From the NCBI GenBank assembly GCA_964017185.1, contig OZ024870.1:24761621-24825620 (forward strand): 64,000 nt of DNA, written 5' to 3'. Below are positions 24,119-35,965 of the stretch, in pieces (within the stretch, counting starts at the first letter, position 1; each line of letters starts with the position of its first letter). Origin of the DNA: Rugalucina vietnamica (lineage: Eukaryota > Mollusca > Bivalvia > Lucinida > Lucinidae). The translations under genes were made by a program, and so were the position numbers. The notes below the pieces were generated by a model. That model had not been told where the DNA came from, did not search any database, and saw only the letters and a list, made by a program, of their open reading frames with translations.

Positions 24119-24450
24119 CTCATCAGGAAAACATGTCCGTGCAATATATATCCCTTAAATCCCACTTTTATATAGAAAAACTTGGGTTTGCAGGGACATA
24201 CCATTTTATTTTTGAACTAAAACATACATTGTGGGTACACGTTAAAACCGCCTCACCTCCAAAACATACATTTTGGGTACTCGTTAGAACCGCCTCGGTG
24301 AGGTGGTTCTAACGTGTACAAACAATGTATGTTTTGAGCTAAAATATTTTAAAAAAATCTCCAATTTTTTCTAATGAAAATTTTCAAATTTTACCAATTA
24401 GGAAAAATATGTATAAAAAACATGGGCCAGTTTTCGGAATGTGTCCTTGC
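24119..24450. mobile_element. MITE-B copy of unit 3
   Basis: CATCAGGAAAACATGTCCGT at the left. The central palindrome runs around 24,300, and the right end lies in CAGTTTTCGGAATGTGTCC. It matches copies in units 1, 2 and 4. Confidence 0.75.
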
Positions 24451-26486
24451 ATTGTCTGTCGATAGTTGATGAAGGTTGTTCGATACTGTTGCACCTGTAG
24501 ATATATGGAACCCGAACGATTACACTAAGTGTCCTCTGGTATGTTAAGCTCACATATTATAATAGTAATATACATCTCGACAAAAGTTTAGCATTATTCT
24601 AGTTTTATATTTACCAAAGTTAAATGTCCAGCAAAATATTTCCAAAGTATAATGCGACTTCAATAATCAATGAATTAGAAAGGAAGCATGTCGTAGCAAA
24701 GTCAAAATGACAGTTTTGTCACAGTTATCAGATTTTAAAATTTGTTGGATATGATTTTAGACATTATTTTAATCAAAAGGACTGTTTCTTAATGAATTAA
24801 AATTCTGCACACCATGCGCCACGATTAAACAAAATTCACCCCATGTCATGGAAAAGCATATTGAAACGATCTGTTACAAACAAAAAATGCAGACCTGACA
24901 TTTAACACTGACATATTTTACGAAAGAAAAAAAAGTTAAGAAAGTTGCAGTGTTCAACATTTTGAAAACAAGTTCGTCTTTAAAAATGTCTACTACCCTC
25001 ATTTAAAATGACACGATAATGATATCTATACCACATTAATGTTCTATTTAGCGCCTAAAGATTTTTGATTTAAAATACTGTAATTGCATACTTTTATGGA
25101 CACGATTTTAAAATAGTGTCGAAAATTACTCCTTCAAACAAGTAACGTTATCTTTTGTCATTCAGTATGTAACTGACTGCCGATTTTGAATCCGTAAAAG
25201 TCTTGATTGTTTCCTCTGTATCCATGGCATTGAGTAGGGCTCATTGTATTGACATTGTCATTCACTGGGATTAGTGCTAACCAGATATTTTTGCCTCCTC
25301 TTAGACAAATAATTAGGCTAAACTTTTGGCAAAGAGGATTGTTTGTCATTGCGGTATAGCACTGTTTGCATAGCAACTGTCCGTCTGTCGCCCGAACGTC
25401 TGACATCTCAGCAGTCAACTATATGTACCTAAAACAGTAGATGACATCCTGTAGCTTGATTGTAGCATCGAGTAGCAGGGAATTTTAGCACCTGACTTGT
25501 TGGCATATTCAGTAAATCTTGGTTGCCTTAATCCTGGTTGCTTAGGCAACCATATGCAAATTTTGCTGTGGACATTGATTTGAATACCCGCCATCATGAT
25601 GATGATTTCCTCCAATATTCCAACAATTTTTGGTTTTTGCTACAGACAAGAGTAATGGAAACATTATTTTGCATCAAAAAGTTCTTCATGTCCATAATAT
25701 CGCGGCTATAAAAGTCGGCAATCGTTCAACGACCTTTCGATAACATCAGTATCTGGAAAAAGTCAAATACACGTTGAAATGATGGGATAAATATATATCC
25801 ATCTGTGCATATCGTTCATCGTCAGACTGAATTTGGCAGAATTTAGTTTTTGGATCTGATTTATACCATTTCCTAGTACTAAATTGTTTATTTCCGCGTG
25901 ACCCAGTTTCTATCTATCGTTTATCTGTCGTTTTTAGGACTCATCTAAGGGGCCAATTTGTCAATATAATAAGACCTTGCTAGACCTTGTTTGACTTCCA
26001 TTCTGTCTCTGATGACTTTATGTGTCCAAACGGAGCCACTTGAATAATCCCAAATGTCATTTTACCGTTTCAACACTTCACCAAATTGTCTAGGGGAAAT
26101 TAGAGAACTACTGATTTTGCTGCATTGACGATGTTGCCGAATGACTATTTGTCAAGTCCTGAAGTTTTGCACCAGTAAATATCTTTCTCATTTTAAAATA
26201 ATGTTAAGTAAACATCTTTTTCAAATAGACTTAAAAAGGGCTGGACTCCGTGAACAACAAAAGCAGTAATCTGTCTTGAAAATGTTAAGTAAAAATGTGC
26301 AAAAAATTTTCGTGTTTGAAAACTCCAAAATTCTGGATGCAGAAAAAAGCCCACATTTTCATTTCTGGGATTCCAAACTTGAATTCGTTTCACATCCTCA
26401 CTCTACCCAAAGAAAGCAACCATTTAAAGCAAAAAATATAAATCATTTGTTTGTTTTTTGCACAAAAATGCCATTGTTGAACAAAA

Positions 26487-26503
26487 AAAAAAAAAAAAAA
26501 AAA
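26487..26503. repeat. poly(A) run in unit 3
   Basis: About 17 A. Units 1 and 2 have shorter, interrupted A-runs here. Confidence 0.85.
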
Positions 26504-26982
26504 GATTTTTTAGATAATAGTTTTGTTAAATTTCTCAGATCAAGCTCAGTAATTCGTCTCTCCAACAAAATGTTTATTTTTATTGTTGTTTTTTTCGTCA
26601 AACACAGCATGCAGCACCCCTTAATGCTGAATTGAAGGTTCTGCGTCTCAACCCATCCATTTCTAACGTGGTCGGTTAGAGCTTATGACTCGGTGATAAT
26701 TACACGGCAATAAATGAGCTGCTGGTCACCAATCCAAGTCCTGGCTCACAATAAATCCGACAAAAATACATATGCAGTGTAGACTTAACGTTTTAATGTT
26801 AGGCTGAAACATAACCCTGGTTCTATTTTTAAATTGGCTGTACATGTATAAATGCCTAAAGAATTTCATTGGCTAACACTCACTTACCAACCGTTCTGCC
26901 AATAGATCAAAAAGACAGTCTGCGATAGAGGCGGTTCGACATAACCACCCATACAATATTCTTTGGCCAAACACCAAATATA

Positions 26983-27974
26983 TCCTTGAGTATGCTAAGT
27001 TCGTGGGGCTAAGAAGTCAAAGACAGCTTGCACAATCTTCAGAGAAAAAACAGTCTAATTTCCTACCTTATCAAGAGTAATTTATTCCTTTCCTCTGTTT
27101 CTAAATTAAATCTGAATTTTCAAACACCAAACTTTTCATTAAAATACTCTTTTTACAAACATTGTCTGCTACATTGGGCAGCCGTTTTGTATATACTAAG
27201 TCCGTGACGTCACTTGTTTGGAAATTCCCGCCATAAAAGTAGGCCACAAAAATCAATTATTGGGTTGCTAAAAATTCTTAAGGCACATTAAAATGATTCC
27301 AATGAGAAAAAGCCCTGAAATTCCAACAAAATTTGGCAAATGCGATGATGATTTCATCTCCAACTGTACCTCTGCAGTCATTATGAGCTTATACCCTTAG
27401 GGGCATTTCTTTTCAAGAATACCAAGAAATAGCAATATTTTCAAACTAAATATGACTAATAATGAAAAATTAGACTTTGACAAGTCAGATAATGCAAAAT
27501 CGATCCATCACATTTATTTTTTATGCAATTAAAATACATTCGTTTTTATTTTACAAACCTACACATTCTTAGGTAAAGGGTAAGCACCCCTAGGTTGCAA
27601 CAACCAAATAATAAAAATGTCTTTGGCCTTGCTCTTCCTGGAAATCACATGACCTTGACTGCCATACGGTAAACAAACTTCAGACACATGCTGGTTTTTG
27701 ACAGTTCTTATTTAGTAGATTTTAGAGCATTTTAAAAGGTACAAAATTTGGAAATAAGAAAAATTCAATATTTTGTGACCTTTGCAAAGTAACTGCACAC
27801 ACTGGTCTTATTTAGATCAGAATTACAACAATTTATTTATAAATGAAGGAAGTTGACCCTTTGAAACATTTTGGCACCTTTCCAACCATTGCACAAGCAG
27901 ACGTCTGCCAGAGAGGCACACAAACATTGACCCCACGAACTTGGAATATTCACGGACTTAAGATATTCAACGAA
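26983..27974. mobile_element. 990-bp element with imperfect terminal inverted repeats
   Basis: Left end CTTGAGTATGCTAAGTTCGT; right end, inverted, CTTAAGTCCGTGAATATTCC then AAGTTCGTGGGG. The empty site in unit 2 (near 6,745) reads ACCAAATATATATGTTTATC. The flanks here read ACCAAATATA and TATATGTTTA, compatible with a TA or TATA duplication. No transposase was recognised, so it is a probable non-autonomous DNA transposon. Confidence 0.75.
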
Positions 27975-28731
27975 TATATGTTTATCTCTTACTATATACA
28001 TGTACTCATAGTGCTTTTCAAATGAAAAGTGCAGACTTTAGCAAAACAAAAACTTATCACAGAAAGTAAATATAGATCTAAGGACTACTCCTGTACATAG
28101 ATTTACCATGAAAAGCTTCTACCATGTAGTTGTCATAGTTAAACTTCGGTATCGATTTGTTCACATTATGACTCCAATCGTGTCATGTCTGATATTAAAA
28201 TGTCCATGTGCTTGTAAAGGCCGCTTGACCAACTTGCCAGACATTTTTGTCACGAGTATATGACAAGCCACATTTTAAAAGGTTCCTAAACAGGCAAGCA
28301 GTATTTAAAGTTTATTTTGTTTAGTTGTGACTCATTTGCTGAATGACAAACATCAAGAACCTTAACATTTTGGCTTTTCACTGAAGGTCTTAAACCATAT
28401 GAGCCAAGTGTCCTATTTTTGGGACATGAGGGAACTTTAGGACGTAACATTGAGACCATGGAGTACCCACAATCTATTTTTAGAGCAACTGTAAGAAAAA
28501 AAGTGGGATGTAACATTTCGCAGATATGTTATCCTGATGATGCCATTCTTTGTAGCTGTATCAGACCTTGTCGGAAACCAAGAAAAATAGCATGGCATAG
28601 ATTTCATTTTGACATGAGTTTTATTTGCATTTCAAAACATTTCCTTTTCAAATACTGATTACATCAGTGGTTCTATCACTATATTGATTTTGAATGCAAC
28701 TAATTAGCTCATTATGAGAAGAAAAATATGA

Positions 28732-30109
28732 AAAGGTACAAGTAGGCAAAGATCAGGAAAAGGCGCAATCAGAAAAAGATTCCCACTCCAAAAACCAAGG
28801 TGGGAAAAAAACCAAACTAACAATCAGGTACTTATACCATGAAACATATCGTAAGCCGAATGAGCAGCTATTTTCCCAATAGGTGGCCTCTCAGTTACCT
28901 TAACTTAACTAAAAATATGAAAACATACATAAGGCGCCAACAGCACAAAAAAATTTTAAACACTAAGACATAGAACAAAAAGAACCACCACAGAAGTATC
29001 GACTTGGAACGATCAGTAACACAAAGTTACTGGCGGGCTTAAACCGGTTTTACATGGCCATTACCTCACCCTCAGCTTCTGCAGTGGTTCATAACATTTA
29101 GTTAGTTATTCGGTCCTCGTGGTGAATCTCTAACTAGTCAATGAATCATCAAGAACAAACAAATAAATCATGATAAACATCCTGATGAATCAAAAACCAG
29201 GACTCACAGACTGAGTAAGCTGCCCGACGATGGAGATCCCTGGGCGCCGAATAACCTACTAACTCCGGAGCAAAAGAAAAACACCAGTTGGACCCCGGTG
29301 GTCCAAGCAACAGACAAGAAGCTCCGGCCCCAACCAACTAAAATGAATAGCTTTATGTCGGGGCCATCATAGAGTCTGACGCCCGACCCACCGGCGTGCA
29401 ATTAAAGAAGGCAGCATAGTTATCAACCATGATTGGGTTAAAAACTAAGCATGCAGACTGTCGCATAACATTCAAGTTATAAACTATACGTCTGTAACAT
29501 GTTATGATTTTTCTGAACTGAAAAGAAAAATCATTAATTCCTTTAAGTTTCTTAAATTTGTAAACCAAGTCACCATAAAATTCAGGTTCCGAAAGGCCCT
29601 CACTTAAAAGCGTCTTTAACCCAACATTATATTTGGAAATTAATTCATAGTGTCTACGATAAAATTTAGAAAATGTTTTTCGAAGTTTATGATACCGATA
29701 GCCCTGTTGGAGAAGTTTTGCCGTTAAACATTTATTTCGAGCGTTGAAGTCAGTAACATGATTGCAGACTCTAGCAAACCTAATAAGTTGCGAAATGTAT
29801 ACACCATAAGAAGCACGACGAGGAACGTCACCATCCAAAAAAGGAAAATTTACTATATCAAAATTAAAGTCATCGCGCTTATCATAAATTTTAGAAGAAA
29901 CAAATCCATTTGCAACAGAAAGATGTAGATCTAAAAAGGGGGCTTCAGTATCTAAGATATTGGCTTTGTTCAACTGAAGTTCAGGTGGATAAATTTGATT
30001 GACCATACCTTCAAAATAAGGGTTGTCAATGTTCAAAAGGTCATCGAGGTACCTAGATCCTGAATTAAAAGCCTCGATAACATCAGCTTGATTATCATGG
30101 TTAAGAGAA
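28732..30109 (-). mobile_element. Naiad-B, 5'-truncated Penelope-like element
   Basis: From the 3' terminus (AAAAGGTACAAGTAGGCAAA) to a 5' break inside the RT gene at about 30,109. The 3' UTR is about 620 bp. The flanks are unit 4 sequence that is continuous in unit 3 (near 21,840). Next to the 5' break a 12-bp stretch AAGCCTTCAGTA is present twice (30,109-30,132) where unit 3 has it once. Confidence 0.88.
29353..30109 (-). pseudogene. Naiad-B reverse transcriptase, C-terminal half
   Basis: Open from the truncation to UAA at 29,353. It includes the end of the palm (LLNIDNPYFEGMVNQIYPPE just after where RYLDD would be) and the RT thumb (YGVYISQLIRFARVCNHVTD). The conserved C-terminus is GRASDSMMAPT. 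Catalytic motifs A and B are absent because of truncation, and the RYLDD box is at the very edge, so it cannot be active. Differences from copies C-F are mostly single substitutions, so it is a recent insertion. Confidence 0.88.
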
Positions 30110-31130
30110 AGCCTTCAGTAAAGCCTTCAGTATGTAAGAATTTAACAAAAGTGCAAGCCAGTCTATATAACCGAATAGACTTGATAACAAAAGCTGTTTT
30201 CTTTTTTGTCTATTCAAAACTGATATTATATGAATTTTATTTTTATATTCCAGAATCAGACACCGTAATTAATTTTCTGTAGCACATCAAATCAGATTTG
30301 AACAACACAAACACATGTTCTTTTTAAATGGACACTGTCGACTCCTGGTTTTTGTATCAAACCTCTTTGAGAATCTGGCAAACATATTGAAATTGCGAGA
30401 ACTGTACGACAGAAAGGGCAGTCTGACATGATATCAACTCATTTAAGCCTGGCGTCCTTTTTATGTGACGCAGGCAAACAGAACACTCCCAGATGTGAGG
30501 ACGCAGAGCGCTGCGTCCCATCTGGGGCTATACTGTTTGCTGAAAGAAATTTAATCTTAAAATTGAATAGAAAAAAAATCGAATCACTCTTGATTCCTCT
30601 ATAAATGGAAGTAGACTCACCCAAATGATAACATGAGAGAGACCATCTGTCACTAATGGGTTAAAGTAGCATTATCATCAAGAAAACCTTAGTTTCAAAT
30701 AGTCTTCAAATGACTAAATACATGTAATTGTTAGGGCGGGATCACTTCTTTATCAATATATTTGGGACTACGGGGATGTACCCCATATCACTATGTTTTT
30801 GGAGACTCCACTATCATTTCAAGGGGAATCAGTAGTGATCTTAAATTTTCAAATAATTTTTGACGAAGTTCTTCCAAGGAATATTGTGGTCATTTGGTAA
30901 TACAGCCTCTGTGATACAATACAAAATAAACACATTAGACCAAAATTAATGAAGAAAGTGGGTGAACATTGTTTTATTTGCAAGTTGTATGACTTGGTCG
31001 TGAACTTCAATGTTTGCCATGGGATTCCAATTCAGCTTCAGACACGTGACCAATAGCCATTACCGTCATTGTATCTGAAAAAGTCAAATAAACTTTTTTA
31101 ATGACGTGATAAGAATCTGCATCTACAGTT

Positions 31131-31366
31131 TGAGCTGACTCATGAGAAAACCAACAATGTGGTTTTCGAACAGGTCTGACACAAATTAAGCTGTACAAAG
31201 ACAGAAGATCGTTAGAGGCTGGAAATTTTGGATTTAGAAAGTAGAGGAACTGTACTATCCGTGTAGCAAAAACAAAGGCGCTGATCAGCTTCGCAGTAAC
31301 TGCGAAGCTGATCTGAGTCTTTGGTTTCGTATATGCAGATTGTTGGTTTTCTCATGAGGTGGCTCA
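31131..31366. mobile_element. MITE-A copy, unit 4 orthologue
   Basis: TGAGCTGACTCATGAGAAAA to TCTCATGAGGTGGCTCA, with the complete hairpin core CAGCTTCGCAGTAACTGCGA. It is the best preserved of the ancestral MITE-A copies. Confidence 0.8.
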
Positions 31367-31621
31367 TTTATCTTCAGACTCATTTGTCGTGATTTTTGAG
31401 GTATAGGAAACTGAATATTGCTTGGGAATTTGCATTAAGGCAGAAATATTGTAACTGTCATCGAATTTCTATAAGCCATCCATTTCATTGTAAAAAACAG
31501 TCATTGCATACATGAAAAATAGTGTTTCAGTTTAACGTAGTTTACAGGACTCCAAACTAAGCTAAAATTCGCCATCGATTCTATGATGCACTAGCTTAAG
31601 TTCGTTGGTACATTAAATTAT

Positions 31622-31822
31622 TGAGCCGCCTCATGAGAAAACCAACAATCTGCATAGGCGAAAACAAAGACGCAGATCAGCTTCGCGGCTTCGGATAGTA
31701 CAATTCCTCTTCTACTTAAATCCGAAATTTCACGCTTCTATCTCTTTTCTGTGCTTGTACAGGCCGGTTTGTGTCGGACCTGTTCGAAAACCACATTGTT
31801 TGTTTTCCCATGAGGCGGCTCA
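31622..31822. mobile_element. MITE-A copy shared with unit 1
   Basis: Same position as 3,272-3,507, with about 35 bp of the central palindrome lost. It is absent from unit 3, so either units 1 and 4 share a history or unit 3 lost it. Confidence 0.82.
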
Positions 31823-32469
31823 AATGGGTTATGCATAATGTCACTGTATGTATGCATCAGAGATTGATGTAGTACAGTTAGATGTTATGCATATATGTTG
31901 CAGGAAGATCCAACGAGATGAAACTTTGCCCTTCAAGTATTTGTCATTTACAGTTTGTCTTACTTGCCTTAGACTAATATGGGTTTGAACTTTCCACGCA
32001 CTATAATAAAATAAAGACCTTAAATTTTCAAATGTCTTCCTTTAATGGAAGCAATCACCGGATAGCGTACTGAAATAAGGTGCTTTTTGCATTTTTAAAG
32101 AAAAAAGAAAAAGAATAAGAAAAATCTATTTTCCATGCAAGAACATCATTGCTAAGGATTTTGCATTTTATTTCCTGTAAAATTAGTAAAAATAAATCTT
32201 CAGTATAAACATGTCTGCAGATAAATCGTGTCTTTCAAGCATGTTTGACACCGGTTGTCTAGGCTGAAAATTAATGCTTCAGAAACACGCGTTACCTAAC
32301 GACAATCGGAAATGAAAACACATGCTTAACATGGATGCTGAATGAAATGGAACAAATGTATTTCCGCAACGTTAAATGCAGTTTATATCTGAAAAGGAGT
32401 GAAGAGGCCATTTTTATTGTTTTAATTCCTAGTTTTGATGGTTGCAACAAGGTTTCATGATCAGGAAAA

Positions 32470-32805
32470 CACATCAGGAAAACATGTCCGTGCAATATAT
32501 ACCCCTTAAACCCCACTTGTATATAGAAAAGCTTGGGTTTGCAGGGACATACTTTTTTTTATTTTTGATCCAAAACATACATTGTGGGTACACGTTAGAA
32601 CCGCCTCACCTCCAAAACATACATTTTGGGTACTCGTTAGAACCGCCTCGATGAGATGGTTCTAAAGTGTACCAACAATGTATGTTTTGAGCTAAAATAT
32701 TAAAAAAAAATCTACAAATTGTTCTAATGAAAATTTTCAATTTTTACAAATTAGGAAAATATGTATAAAACATGGGCGAGCTTTCGTAATGTGTCCTTGC
32801 ACTGT
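32470..32805. mobile_element. MITE-B copy of unit 4
   Basis: CATCAGGAAAACATGTCCGT to GAGCTTTCGTAATGTGTCC, with the palindrome centre near 32,650 degraded (GATGAGATGG for GGTGAGGTGG). Confidence 0.75.
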
Positions 32806-33015
32806 CTGTCGATAGTTGATGAAGGTTGTTTGATACTGTGGCAACTGTAGATATATGGAAACCGAACGATTACACTAGTGTCCTCCGGTATGTTAAGCTC
32901 ACATAATTATTATAATAGTAATATACATCATACATCACGACAAATGTTTAGCATTATTCTAGTTTTATAGGTACCAAAGTTAAATATTTACATTTTTATT
33001 GCAATCGCCCTAGAT

Positions 33016-34624
33016 GAAAAGGTACAAGTAGGCAAAGATCAGGAAAAGGCGCAATCAGAAAAAGATTCCCACTCCAAAAACCGAGGTGGGAAAAAACCAA
33101 ACTAACAATCAGGTACTTATACCATGAAACATATCGTAAGCCGAATGAGCAGCTATTTTCCCAATAGGTGGCCACTCAGTTACCTTAACTTAACTAAAAA
33201 TATGAAAACATACATAAGGCGCCAACAGCACAAAAAATTTTATACACCAAGACATAAAACAAAAAGAACCACCACAGAAGTATCGACTTGGAACGATCAG
33301 TAACACAAAGTTACTGGCGGGCTTAAACCGGTTTTACATGGCCATAACCTCACCCTCAGCTTCTGCAGTGGTTCATAACATTTAGTTAGTTATTTGGTCC
33401 TCGTGGTGAATCTCTAACTAGTCAATGAATCATCAAGAACAAACAAATAAATCATGATAAACATCCTGATGAATCAAAAACCAGGACTCACAGACAGAGT
33501 AAGCTGCCCGACGATGGAGATCCCTGGGCGCCGAATAACCTACTAACTCCGGAGCAAAAGAAAAACACCAGTTGGACCCCGGTGGGCCAAGCAACAGACA
33601 AGAAGCTCCGGCCCCAACCAACTAAAATGAATAGCTTTATGTCGGGGCCATCATAGAGTCTGACGCCCGACCCACCGGCGTGCAATTAAAGAAGGCAGCA
33701 TAGTTATTAACCATGATTGGGTTAAAAACTAAGCATGCAGACTGTCGCATAACATTTAAGTTATAACCTATACGTCTGTAACGTGTTATGATTTTTCTGA
33801 ACTGAAAAGAAAAATCATTAATTCCTTTAAGTTTCTTAAATTTGTAAACCAAGTCACCATAAAATTCAGGTTCCGAAAGGCCCTCACTTAAAAGCGTCTT
33901 TAACCCAACATTATATTTGGAAATCAATTCATAGTGTCTACGATAAAATTTAGAAAATGTTTTTCGAAGTTTATGATACCGATAGCCCTGTTGGAGAAGT
34001 TTTGCCGTTAAACATTTATTTCGAGCGTTGAAGTCTGTAACATGATTGCAGACTCTAGCAAACCTTATAAGTTGCGAAATGTATACACCATAAGAAGCAC
34101 GACGAGGAACGTCACCATCCAAAAAAGGAAAATTTACTATATCAAAATCAAAGTCATCGCGCTTATCATAAATTTTAGAAGAAACAAATCCATTTGCAAC
34201 AGAAAGATGTAGATCTAAAAAGGGGGCTTCAGTATCTGTGATATTGGCTTTGTTCAACTGAAGTTCAGGTGGATAAATTTGATTGACCATACCTTCAAAA
34301 TAAGGGTTGTCAATGTTCAAAAGGTCATCGAGGTACCTAGATGTGGAATTAAAAGCCTCGATAACATCAGCTTGATTATCATGGTTAAGAGAATCCATGA
34401 AATCTCTTTCGTAGCAGTATAAAAATAAATCAGCTACGAGAGGTGCGCAATTTGTACCCATCGGAATTCCAACAATTTGTCTGTATAACTTGGTCCCAAA
34501 TCTTATATAAATATTATCAAGGAGATAGGATAAGGCATCGCATACATTCTGACATGACCAAAGTGTATACCGACTTTGGTCAGAGGAAGTGAAAAAAGCC
34601 TTTCTGTCATTACATGCCAAATAA
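33016..34624 (-). mobile_element. Naiad-C, joined head to tail to Naiad-D
   Basis: 3' terminus at 33,016, 5' truncation at 34,624. The truncated RT start abuts the 3' terminus of Naiad-D with no spacer (AAATAAA then AAGGTACAAGTAGG). This head-to-tail order, in which a shortened copy lies downstream of a longer one, is the pseudo-LTR arrangement known for Penelope-like elements. Confidence 0.88.
33637..34624 (-). pseudogene. Naiad-C reverse transcriptase (palm core and thumb)
   Basis: Open from the truncation to UAA at 33,637. Order: YLACNDRKAFFTSSDQSRYT, then motif B GIPMGTNCAPLVADLFLYCY, then motif C RYLDDLLNID. Next come the Naiad-typical block FPFLDGDVPRRASYGVYISQ, the thumb, and the end GRASDSMMAPT. 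Motif A and all upstream domains are lost. The longest ATG-initiated reading starts at 34,782, inside the 3' UTR of Naiad-D, and gives a 381-residue chimera. That N-terminus is not part of the family protein. It is intact enough to serve as the reference for the C-terminal domain. Confidence 0.9.
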
Positions 34625-35243
34625 AAAGGTACAAGTAGGCAAAGATCAGGAAAAGGCGCAATCAGAAAAAGATTCCCACTCCAAAAACCGAGGTGGGAAA
34701 AAACCAAACTAACAATCAGGTACTTATACCATGAAACATATCGTAAGCCGAATGAGCAGCTATTTTCCCAATAGGTGGCCACTCAGTTACCTTAACTTAA
34801 CTAAAAATATGAAAACATACATAAGGCACCAACAGCACAAAAATTTTTAAACACCAAGACATAAAACAAAAAGAACCACTACAGAAGTATCGACTTGGAA
34901 CGATCAGTAACACAAAGTTACTGGCGGGCTTAAACCGGTTTTACAGGTACCTAACCTCACCCTCAGCTTCTGCAGTGGTTCACAACATTTAGTTAGTTCT
35001 TCGGTCCTCGTGGTGAATCTCTAACTAGTCAATGAATCATCAAGAACAAACAAATAAATCATGATAAACATCCTGATGAATCAAAAACCAGGACTCACAG
35101 ATTGAGTAAGCTGCCCGACGATGGAGATCCCTGGGCGCCGAATAACCTACTAACTCCGGAGCAAAAGAAAAACACCAGTTGGACCCCGGTGGGCCAAGCA
35201 ACAGACAAGAAGCTCCGGCCCCAACCAACTAAAATGAATAGCT

Positions 35244-35965
35244 TTAAGTCGGGGCCATCATAGAGTCTGACGCCCGACCCACCGGCGTGCAATTAAAGAA
35301 GGCAGCATAGTTATCAACCATGATTGGGTTAAAAACTAAGCATGCAGACTGTCGCATAACATTCAAGTTATAACCTATACGTCTGTAACGTGATATGATT
35401 TTTCCGAACTGAAGAGAAAAATCATTTATTCCTTTAAGTTTCTTTAATTTGTAAACCAAGTCACCATAAAATTCAGGTTCCGAAAGGCCCTCACTTAAAA
35501 GTGTCTTTAACCCAATATTATATTTGGAAATCAATTCATAGTGTCTACGATAAAATTTAGAAAAGGTTTTTCGAAGTTTATGATACCGATAGCCCTGTTG
35601 GAGAAGTTTTGCCGTTAAACATTTATTTCGAGCGTTGAAGTCTGTAACATGATTGCAGACTCTAGCAAACCTAATAAGTTGCGAAATGTATACACCATAA
35701 GAAGCACGACGAGGAACGTCACCATCCAAAAAAGGAAAATTTACTATATCAAAATCAAAGTCATCGCGCTTATCATAAATTTTAGAAGAAACAAATCCAT
35801 TTGCAACAGAAAGATGTAGATCTAAAAAGGGGGCTTCGGTATCTGAGATATTAGCTTTGTTCAACTGAAGTTCAGGTGGATAAATTTGATTGACCATACC
35901 TTCAAAATAAGGGTTGTCAATGTTCAAAAGGTCATCGAGGTACCTAGATGAGATTAAGTGAACCA
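35244..35965 (-). pseudogene. Naiad-D RT C-terminal part, after the internal deletion
   Basis: Starts at the deletion junction with SRYLDDLLNID (motif C) and runs to UAA at 35,244 through the same thumb and GRASDSMMAPT end as the other copies. It is in a different frame from the upstream part because the deletion is not a multiple of three. Motif B is missing. Confidence 0.88.

Larger units (their letters stand above)
20861..26660. repeat. tandem unit 3, the least interrupted copy
   Basis: GTGGTCGGTTAGAGCTTATA at the start, CAACCCATCCATTTCTAACG at the end. It carries ancestral MITE-A (22,845-23,060) and MITE-B (24,119-24,450) plus a 150-bp Naiad stub. It is the best reference for empty sites of insertions in units 1, 2 and 4. 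No coding capacity was recognised. Confidence 0.82.

Noticed and set aside
29149..29401. 62- and 65-codon ORFs after the Naiad RT, recurring in five copies
   Set aside because: The copies are too similar for conservation to be informative; the ORFs overlap in different frames and have no known domain, so they were not called as genes.
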